From the NCBI GenBank assembly GCA_021799915.1, contig JAJYZN010000112.1:1-9169 (forward strand): a stretch of 9,169 nucleotides of DNA, given 5' to 3'. The position numbers and the translations under genes were made by a program. This DNA comes from Actinomycetes bacterium. GTDB lineage: Bacteria; Actinomycetota; Acidimicrobiia; Acidimicrobiales; RAAP-2. Each line of letters begins with the position of its first letter. Positions within the stretch are counted from its first letter, which is position 1. The notes below the pieces were generated by a model that was not told where the DNA came from, did not search any database, and was given only the letters and a program-made list of their open reading frames with translations. Of this stretch, positions 1-5,842 are shown one piece after another.

Positions 1-1425
1 CTTGTCGATGCCCTCTTCATCGGCGTTCGCTTCGGCGAGGACCTCGTCGACGGCAATGTCGACGAGGTCGGGATCGGCGAGCGTCTCGAGCAGGGGACGC
101 ACGAGGTGGGGTGAACTGTCCGTGTCGACCATCGCGTTGACCAGGACCGCGATCCGCTTGGCTGCGCTCGGATCGTCATCGAGACGCCCGAAGATCCTCG
201 ACCAGCGTCTCAGGGAGCGAGCATCGCTCCACAGTTCTTCGTCGTCGGCGACCAATGCTCCGCGGATCTCGAGCCCGATCTCGTCGAGCAGGCGACCCAG
301 GGGTGGGAGCGGCGTGGTGAAGGCCTCGGGGTCGTCGGCAAGCGCGGCGATCACGACTGCGTCGATCTCTTGAGGGAGGCCGTCCTCTTGCGCACCCAGC
401 TCGTACGCTGCTCTCAAGAGGTCGCACACTGCCGGATCGACGATCGGCACGGCGTCGAGCACGCTGATGTGTACGGTGTCGCCACGCCGGCGTACCGCCA
501 GCGTGTCACCTTCCGAGAACGCGCCGAGCCATCCTTCGGGGCCGTGCCAGATCGTCGATGGGACGTGAGATGTGCGTGACGAGAACTCGTCCACATGGAC
601 GTCTACCAACTGCTCCTCGCTCTTGCGACCGTCATCGCCGCCTGGCAGCGCCACCGCGAATGCGTCGTCCACCGCGAGCAGCGCGAGGTCGGGGGTCGCG
701 TCGATGGCGTCGACGGCGATCTCTCTTTCCGTAAGCACGTGGGTGAGCACAATCCCAGCGGTGATCGATCGTCGGTTCACCACCCGGTCTCCTGGCAGCA
801 GTGCAAGGTCTTCGTTCTTGGTCACCAATGCGTCGAAGACCGCGTCGATCATTGTGCTGAAGGGCATCTGATCCAATGGCAGGTCGAGTGAGACGGTCAC
901 CTCCTCCAAGAGCTGCTCGATGGACGAGACGCGGACCTTTTCGGCCGCCGCCAAGAACGCCGTGGCGATCTCGGCCGGTTCCGGCGGTGGCAGCAGTTCG
1001 AGCACCGTGCAGTAGGCGTCGAGGTTGAACCTCGGGCCCCCATCCCCACTGGCTCCATCCCCATCGGCTCCGTCCCCGTCGGCTCCGTCCCCGTCACCAG
1101 CTTCGGCCTTGGCGACGCTTTTCACAAAACCCAAGAGCGCTCGCGTGAGAAGGGAACCAGCGACCCGCTCCTCCATGTCAGTGCCGAGCATCCGTTCGGC
1201 CGCAGCGCGCACCGCGGGTGGATCGCCAGCGACGATCTGGAACGCGACACACCGGCAGAGGAGGTCGTGCTCGTGGGCGCGCAAACGGCGGTCGGTGAAG
1301 TCTCCTTCCCGAGCACGTACGACGGCGAGGACGTCGTCGATGCCCGTCGCGACGCCGTCGTCGAGACCCGCGTCCGCGAGGGTGGGGAACAGCGCAGTGA
1401 TCAGGTCGAGAGGATCACGGGCCAT
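1..1425 (-). CDS. Unrecognised acidic protein, 3' end cut by window edge
   Basis: The frame is open from ATG at 1425-1423 to base 1: 475 codons with no stop, so the C-terminus lies outside the window. I do not recognise the family. The N-terminal part (residues 1-108) looks helical, with C57 and C59 close together. A Gly/Asp linker (about 110-130, DGDGA repeats) follows, then a helical segment (135-205). A mixed region with motifs LLPGDRVVNRRS (209-220) and VHVDEFSSR (276-284) comes next, then a Leu/Asp/Glu-rich C-terminal part. No signal peptide or membrane segment is visible, so it is probably cytoplasmic. The start overlaps the end of cydC by 11 bp and has no clear Shine-Dalgarno sequence, which suggests translational coupling in a cydD-cydC-orf operon. 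Codon usage (GTC, GAC, CTC, GCG) matches the neighbours and supports real coding. The reading frame is well supported; the function is unknown. Confidence 0.8.
   Translation of the reverse strand, partial: MARDPLDLITALFPTLADAGLDDGVATGIDDVLAVVRAREGDFTDRRLRAHEHDLLCRCVAFQIVAGDPPAVRAAAERMLGTDMEERVAGSLLTRALLGFVKSVAKAEAGDGDGADGDGADGDGASGDGGPRFNLDAYCTVLELLPPPEPAEIATAFLAAAEKVRVSSIEQLLEEVTVSLDLPLDQMPFSTMIDAVFDALVTKNEDLALLPGDRVVNRRSITAGIVLTHVLTEREIAVDAIDATPDLALLAVDDAFAVALPGGDDGRKSEEQLVDVHVDEFSSRTSHVPSTIWHGPEGWLGAFSEGDTLAVRRRGDTVHISVLDAVPIVDPAVCDLLRAAYELGAQEDGLPQEIDAVVIAALADDPEAFTTPLPPLGRLLDEIGLEIRGALVADDEELWSDARSLRRWSRIFGRLDDDPSAAKRIAVLVNAMVDTDSSPHLVRPLLETLADPDLVDIAVDEVLAEANADEEGIDK
1051..1095 (-). repeat. 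15-bp tandem repeat, three units, encoding DGDGA
   Basis: On the plus strand the unit is GGCTCCGTCCCCGTC. It occurs exactly at 1066-1080 and 1081-1095, and with two changes at 1051-1065. A decayed partial unit precedes it at 1039-1050. It is in frame in the unknown gene and encodes the flexible acidic linker at residues 111-125. Being a multiple of three, copy-number change would lengthen or shorten the linker without breaking the frame. Confidence 0.85.
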
Positions 1426-3169
1426 GGAGAGAGGGTAGCGGTTTGGCGATCGTGTGCGCAGAGCCGTCGGGGACGGCCTTCCAGAGGACCGTCGTGCGGC
1501 CCCGGTCGATGCGGATGACCTGGTCGACATCGCGCAGGTCGTCCGCGCGGTGGGTCACGAGGAGCACCGTCCGCTCCCGGGCAGCGGCGAGGACGTCGCT
1601 CAACAGGAGCGCTGCGGTGGGCCGGTCAAGCCCGGCCGTCGCCTCGTCGAGCACGAGGACGGGTGCGTCCATGAGCAGCGCACGGGCGACGGCGACTCGC
1701 TGGCGCTGCCCGCCGGAGAGCCGCGCACCCTCTTCGCCAACTGCGGTGTCCAGCCCTGTGGGCAAGGTGGCAACCCAGGAGGCGAGCTGGGCCTCGGCGA
1801 CGACTCGGCGGACAAGCTCGTCACCGGCGTCAGGCCGGCCGAGGGTGATGTTGTGCCGCAGGGTCCCGGTGAACAGGTGAGCGTGCTGGTCGACCAGCGC
1901 GACCGTCCGGCGGACGTCGGCTTGGGTGAGGCGTGCCACGTCGATGCCTCCGAGCGCGGCCGTCCCCGAGTCGAGGGGCCAGAAGCGCAGCAGCACGTTC
2001 ACGAGGCTGCTCTTCCCCGACCCGCTCGCGCCGACCACCCCGACCGTGCTGCCGGCGGGTGCCGACAGGTCCGCGTCCCGCAGGGCCCAGGGCAGGTCGT
2101 CGCGGTAACGGAGCGTGGCCCGCTCCACAGTCACCTCGGGACAGCCCGGCGGCAGCGCGCACGGCTCTGCGGGGTCGGCGACGGGCACGGGGACGGCTCC
2201 CACGGCGAGCAGCCTGCGCCCGGCGGCCACCACGTGACGGGTGCGCAGCGTGGCCATCGCCAGCGAGGGGACCGGTTCGAAGGCGCCGATCGCCGCGAGC
2301 GGGAGCACGGCCAGCATGACTGGTTCGAGGTGGTGTGACTGCAGCGCGCGCACCCCGACCACGAGCACGCCCACGACGGCGACCCCGACCAAGGCGGTGA
2401 CGATCGCCGACGTGGTCCCGGCCGCCAGAGCGCGGCGCCGGGCCAGCGAGGTGAGCTCCGCGTCGAGCGCATCGATCCGCTCGATTGAGGCCTGGTCCGC
2501 GCCGAAGGCCAGCAGGTCGGGCGCACCTCGGACCAGGTCGACCACATGGGCCGACAGCTCACCGCGCAGCTCGGCTTCCCTGGCCGCTGCGCGGCTCCCG
2601 GCGCTGAGCACGGCCGCCGTCGGGGTGACGACCACGGCGGCCAGCAGCGACGCTGCGAGGATGAGCCCGGCTTCGGGCAGGATCAGCGCGACGACGACCA
2701 CGGCCAGGGTGGCCGCGGCCGTGGTCGTGGCGACCGGGAGCAGTCCGCGCAGGTACAGGTCGCCCAAGGCGTCGACGTCGTCGGTCGCCCGGGCCAGCAG
2801 GTCGCCGCTGTGCCAGGCGCGCAGCCCGGCGGGGGAGAGCGGCTCGAGCCGGTCGTACAGCCAGACCCGCCACCGGCCGAGGGTGCGAAACGCCACGTCG
2901 TGGGCGACCAGGCGCTCGCCGTAACGCAGTGGTCCGCGCAAGAAGGCGAGGACTTCGACCGCGGCGAGCACGCCGGCGATCGCGCCCAGTCCCGGCCGGA
3001 ACGCGGCACGGTCGACGACGTAGCCCGAACCGGCGAGGAGGCCGACGGTGGCCATGGCCGCCGCGACCCCAAGAAGCGTGGCGAGAGCCAAACGGCTCCA
3101 CGACGGCCGGCCGATCCGCACGAGGCGTCCGACGACTTCGGCCGCAGGTAGCCTCCGAGGTTCGGTCAC
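1415..3169 (-). CDS. cydC: Thiol reductant / heme ABC transporter, CydC subunit
   Basis: CydC is one half of the heterodimeric inner-membrane ABC transporter CydDC, needed to assemble cytochrome bd oxidase. It was long described as a cysteine/glutathione exporter; later structural work proposes heme as substrate. The 584-aa protein has an N-terminal membrane domain (about 25-310, hydrophobic stretches near 28-50, 60-77, 145-190 and 252-275). The ATPase domain (about 345-560) has Walker A GASGSGKSS (380-388), Q-loop Q428, signature LSGGQ (484-488), Walker B VLVLDE (504-509) and H-loop H540. I start it at GTG 3169-3167, where GTGA overlaps the cydD stop TGA. The frame stays open upstream to an ATG at 3829, but that extension lies inside cydD and is Arg/Gly/Pro-rich shadow sequence. 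It follows cydD and precedes the unknown gene by an 11-bp overlap. Only CydC, rather than another exporter half, fits this pairing. Confidence 0.92.
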   Translation of the reverse strand: MTEPRRLPAAEVVGRLVRIGRPSWSRLALATLLGVAAAMATVGLLAGSGYVVDRAAFRPGLGAIAGVLAAVEVLAFLRGPLRYGERLVAHDVAFRTLGRWRVWLYDRLEPLSPAGLRAWHSGDLLARATDDVDALGDLYLRGLLPVATTTAAATLAVVVVALILPEAGLILAASLLAAVVVTPTAAVLSAGSRAAAREAELRGELSAHVVDLVRGAPDLLAFGADQASIERIDALDAELTSLARRRALAAGTTSAIVTALVGVAVVGVLVVGVRALQSHHLEPVMLAVLPLAAIGAFEPVPSLAMATLRTRHVVAAGRRLLAVGAVPVPVADPAEPCALPPGCPEVTVERATLRYRDDLPWALRDADLSAPAGSTVGVVGASGSGKSSLVNVLLRFWPLDSGTAALGGIDVARLTQADVRRTVALVDQHAHLFTGTLRHNITLGRPDAGDELVRRVVAEAQLASWVATLPTGLDTAVGEEGARLSGGQRQRVAVARALLMDAPVLVLDEATAGLDRPTAALLLSDVLAAARERTVLLVTHRADDLRDVDQVIRIDRGRTTVLWKAVPDGSAHTIAKPLPSLHGP

Positions 3170-4911
3170 GCCTGGACCCCGACCGCCGACGCGTGCCCCG
3201 CGTCGATCAGCACGGTCCGGTCGATGCGGGCAACCAGCTCGGGGCGATGGGCCGCCACCACCACCGATCGCCCCTCGAACCACGGCGCGAGGTTCGATCG
3301 CAGTAGCTCCTCGGTGAGCGAGTCGAGATGGGCGACCGGCTCGTCGAGCAGCACCACCGGGACGTCGCGCACGATGGCACGGGCGAGGGCCACGCGTTGT
3401 CGCTCCCCGGCGCTCACGCTGAGCCCGCTCTCTCCGACCGGGGTGGCCAGGCCCATCGGGAGCTCGGCCACCAGCTCGGCCAGTCCGCACTGCTCGCACG
3501 CCCACCCGAGCTGCGCGTCGGTCGCGCCGGGTGCACCCAGGCGGAGGTTGTCGGCCAGCGTCCCGGTGAACAGGTAAGGGCGCTGGGGTACCCACGCGAC
3601 GTGCCGGCGCCACGAGCTGCAAGCCACCGCGCGGAGGTCGACGCCGCCGACGTGGACACTCCCAACATCGGGGCGGACGAAGCCCATGAGGACGCCGAGC
3701 ACGGTGGACTTCCCCGCGCCGGACGGTCCGACCAGGGCGACGTGCTCGCCCGGTTCGACCACCAGGTCGAAGTGGCGCAGGGCGGGCTCGCTGCGGCCGG
3801 GAAAGGTGACGCTCACCGCCTGCATGCACACGGGCTGGGTCGCGGGGTCGAGCGGCCCGGTCGCAGGTGCCCCGGCGACGTGCGCCGGTGGTGTGTCAGC
3901 CGGCACGTCCAGGACGTCGAGAATGCGTTGGGCCGCTGCCTGGCCTTCGGCGCTCGCGTGGAACTCGGCGCCGGCGCGGCGCAGCGGGAGGAAGACCTCG
4001 GGCGAGACCAGCAGCACGGCCAGCGCGGTCGACAGCGGGATCGACCCGTCGAGGAGGCGCAGCCCGAGGATCATCGCCACCAGGCCGGTCCCGATCCCGG
4101 CGAGGAACTCCATTGCCAGCGCCGAGAGGAACGCCACCCGTAGGGTCTTCATCGTCGTGACGCGCAGCCCTTCGCTGGCCTCGGCCACCTCCCGCCGTCC
4201 GTGGGCGGCCCGCCCGAACGCCCGCAGGGTCGCCAGACCTTGCACGAGCTCGAGGAAGCGCGCCGACAGTGACGAGAGCTTGCGCCATTGGCGCCGGGTC
4301 TGGCGCGACGCCTCGCGTCCGAACCACACCATTGCGATGGGCACGAGCGCTACGAGGCCGGCGAGCACGAGGAACGAGATCCAGTCGGTCCACGCCACCC
4401 ACGCCAGGATCCCGAGGGGGGCGAGCCCGGCCAGGATCGCCTGTGGCAGATAGCGGCCGAAGTAGGTCTCGAGCGCGCTCGTCCCCCGGGTCGCGCTCAG
4501 CGAGAGCTCGCCGGCGCGCTCGCCGGTGAGCCACGCAGGCCCCAACGCGAGGGTATGGCGCACGAGCTGGCGTCGGAGGACCGACGTCACCTCGGCCGAG
4601 GTGCGTGCCGCGGCCGCTTCGCCCACCCAGCCGCACGCGGCGCGCACGGCGAAGGCGACGGCGACCCCGACGAGCAGGGGAGTGAGCGACGCGACGGTCG
4701 CGCGGTGACCGCTCGCGCCCGCAGCTCCGCTGTGCAGCAGGGCCCGGCTGATGACGTCGGCCAGGAGCACGGCTTGGACCACGATGCTGGCGGTGGCGAC
4801 CAGACCGACTGCGACGGCGGCGACCAGGTACCGGCGGGTGGCAGTGACTCGGGCGGTCAGGCGCCGATCAAACGGGCCGGAGGACCGGCGCTCGGCGACC
4901 GGGGTGGACAT
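3166..4911 (-). CDS. cydD: Thiol reductant / heme ABC transporter, CydD subunit
   Basis: CydD partners CydC in the membrane transporter that supports cytochrome bd maturation. The 581-aa protein has a membrane domain (about 25-320; hydrophobic stretches near 28-52, 76-92, 155-200 and 260-290). The ATPase domain has Walker A GPSGAGKST (395-403), Q-loop Q443, Walker B VVLLDEP (519-525, catalytic E524) and H-loop H555. The ABC signature is atypical: VSAGE (499-503) replaces LSGGQ, whereas CydC keeps the consensus. The ATG at 4911 is first in the operon. No good Shine-Dalgarno precedes it, but a -10-like TAGCGT lies 7 nt upstream, consistent with a leaderless transcript. cydA and cydB, which often adjoin cydDC, are absent here; upstream is a divergent zinc-ribbon gene. 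Because actinomycetes use mycothiol rather than glutathione, a glutathione substrate is unlikely (inference). Confidence 0.92.
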   Translation of the reverse strand: MSTPVAERRSSGPFDRRLTARVTATRRYLVAAVAVGLVATASIVVQAVLLADVISRALLHSGAAGASGHRATVASLTPLLVGVAVAFAVRAACGWVGEAAAARTSAEVTSVLRRQLVRHTLALGPAWLTGERAGELSLSATRGTSALETYFGRYLPQAILAGLAPLGILAWVAWTDWISFLVLAGLVALVPIAMVWFGREASRQTRRQWRKLSSLSARFLELVQGLATLRAFGRAAHGRREVAEASEGLRVTTMKTLRVAFLSALAMEFLAGIGTGLVAMILGLRLLDGSIPLSTALAVLLVSPEVFLPLRRAGAEFHASAEGQAAAQRILDVLDVPADTPPAHVAGAPATGPLDPATQPVCMQAVSVTFPGRSEPALRHFDLVVEPGEHVALVGPSGAGKSTVLGVLMGFVRPDVGSVHVGGVDLRAVACSSWRRHVAWVPQRPYLFTGTLADNLRLGAPGATDAQLGWACEQCGLAELVAELPMGLATPVGESGLSVSAGERQRVALARAIVRDVPVVLLDEPVAHLDSLTEELLRSNLAPWFEGRSVVVAAHRPELVARIDRTVLIDAGHASAVGVQA

Positions 4912-4918
4912 CGAAGCA

Positions 4919-4924
4919 ACGCTA
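4919..4924 (-). promoter_or_regulatory. -10 box for cydD, probable leaderless start
   Basis: On the minus strand TAGCGT matches TANNNT and is followed by 7 nt and then the cydD ATG. Transcription would begin at or next to the A of ATG. The lack of a Shine-Dalgarno sequence before cydD agrees. I see no clear -35 element. Confidence 0.45.
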
Positions 4925-4975
4925 CCCAGCCGGGAGCGGCCGGGACACGTCGGAGCACGCCGGAGTGGCGAGGAG

Positions 4976-4998
4976 TACGGTAGATGCCCGGAGAGGGG
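4976..4998 (+). promoter_or_regulatory. -10 box and ribosome binding site of the zinc-ribbon gene
   Basis: TACGGT (4976-4981) fits a TANNNT -10 box. It is followed by the purine-rich GGAGAGGGG (4990-4998), ending 5 nt before the ATG at 5004. This ribosome binding site favours the ATG at 5004 over an in-frame GTG at 4965, which would lie upstream of the proposed -10. No -35 element is clear. The 92-bp space between cydD and this gene thus carries two divergent, non-overlapping promoters. Confidence 0.45.
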
Positions 4999-5003
4999 CG
5001 GGC

Positions 5004-5720
5004 ATGTTCTTCATCATCTTCGGTTACCGCCGCAGGAGGACCGGCGAGGGGGTCGTGCTCTCGCAGTGCGCCAAGTGCCAGCAGGTCGGGCCCCATACGC
5101 TCATGGCCACCTCGACTTGGCTCACCTTGTTCTTCATCCCGATCATCCCCCTGCCTCGCCGGCACCGTCTCGTGTGCCGCCAGTGCGCCCACAAGACGAC
5201 CGTCCGCGGTCTCGAGCTCGCTTCGGTGCGGGCGGCAATTGCCGGAGCCTCGTCCCCGGCGCTGAGCTACGGCGGGGGCGGGGGCACTGCGGTCAACACC
5301 GAGAACTTGAGTGGTGTGGCGACGGCCCTCGGCGTGGACCCCACCGTCTCCCCGACGCCGTACGGCACCGCCGGGATCGGCGCGCCGCTTCCCCCGTTTG
5401 TCCCCGGCGCCTCGGCACCCGCCGTCATACCGACCGCAGTGTCGACTGCAGCGCCGACCACTGTGCCGGCCACCATGCCGTTCGGAGCGACGCGCGGCCA
5501 GGTGGCCCCGATGACGGCGTCCCAGCCGCTCACCGGCGCGACCCCGGTTGCGGCCGGGGGGAACCTCGAAGCGAACGGACTGCCCGGAGGAGCGGGGGAG
5601 GGAGGAATGCAGCGTTGGTACCCCGATCCCGGAGGCGACCCGCACGTCCGGTGCTACTGGGACGGGTCCCAGTGGTCAGCGCGCGCTCGTTGGGACGGGC
5701 AGCACTGGGTGCCGTTCTGA
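5004..5720 (+). CDS. Zinc-ribbon protein with C-terminal DUF2510-like motif
   Basis: This 238-aa protein has three parts. Residues 1-70 form a zinc ribbon: C22-x2-C25 and C58-x2-C61 flank a hydrophobic segment WLTLFFIPIIPL (39-50), the pattern of the zinc_ribbon_15 family. Residues about 80-200 are a low-complexity Gly/Pro/Ala/Thr/Val linker including five consecutive Gly (90-94). The C-terminus (204-238) has WYPDPGG (205-211) and YWDGSQW (218-224), typical of DUF2510, followed by a second WDGQHW (230-235). No signal peptide is convincing; the FFIPIIPL stretch belongs to the ribbon motif rather than being a clear membrane helix. The biochemical role of either domain is unknown; DUF2510 is often found as a terminal module on actinobacterial membrane or envelope proteins. 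It is transcribed alone, divergent from cydD and convergent with the thiolase-like gene. The ORF and domains are well supported; the function is not. Confidence 0.85.
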   Translation: MFFIIFGYRRRRTGEGVVLSQCAKCQQVGPHTLMATSTWLTLFFIPIIPLPRRHRLVCRQCAHKTTVRGLELASVRAAIAGASSPALSYGGGGGTAVNTENLSGVATALGVDPTVSPTPYGTAGIGAPLPPFVPGASAPAVIPTAVSTAAPTTVPATMPFGATRGQVAPMTASQPLTGATPVAAGGNLEANGLPGGAGEGGMQRWYPDPGGDPHVRCYWDGSQWSARARWDGQHWVPF

Positions 5721-5789
5721 CGGCGCGCACGGGCCGAGCCAGGTGCCCGGTGCCGTTTTGACGGCGCTGCCGGGCGAGCGCGACAGGTC
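5708..5789. repeat. Degenerate 41-bp direct repeat with paired hairpins over a gene end
   Basis: Bases 5708-5726 recur at 5749-5767 with one change (C to T), offset by 41 bp; the rest of each unit is only partly similar. Each copy folds as GTGCCGT / 4-nt loop / ACGGCGC (5709-5715 with 5720-5726, and 5750-5756 with 5761-5767), seven pairs including one G-U. The stop codon of the zinc-ribbon gene (5718-5720) sits in the first hairpin. The hairpins lie between convergent genes and might act as a bidirectional terminator, but no T-tract follows. Confidence 0.6.
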
Positions 5790-5800
5790 GTAAGCGCGCC

Positions 5801-5842
5801 GGCCGTGAAGGTCAGGCCGTGAAGGTCAGGCCGTAAAGGTCA
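5801..5842 (-). repeat. 14-bp tandem repeat, three units, spanning a stop codon
   Basis: GGCCGTGAAGGTCA occurs at 5801-5814 and 5815-5828, and as GGCCGTAAAGGTCA at 5829-5842. Read on the minus strand each unit is TGACCTTYACGGCC. The first unit reached by the thiolase-like gene is read as part of LTFTA. Because 14 is not a multiple of three, the next unit puts its TGA in frame and supplies the stop codon. The third unit lies downstream of the stop. Confidence 0.9.

Noticed and set aside
2..871. Several plus-strand frames of about 70-125 codons at the left edge.
   Set aside because: Ser/Arg-rich shadows of the open minus-strand frame 1-1425, which has typical codon use over its entire length.
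3170..3829. 220-codon N-terminal extension of the cydC frame up to an ATG at 3829.
   Set aside because: It lies wholly inside the ATPase domain of cydD in another frame, is Arg/Gly/Pro-rich, and the GTG at 3169 gives the usual 4-bp overlap and the normal CydC length.
4965..5003. In-frame GTG start 13 codons upstream of the zinc-ribbon gene.
   Set aside because: It would sit upstream of the proposed -10 and lacks a ribosome binding site, while ATG at 5004 has GGAGAGGGG at good spacing and begins at the family motif.
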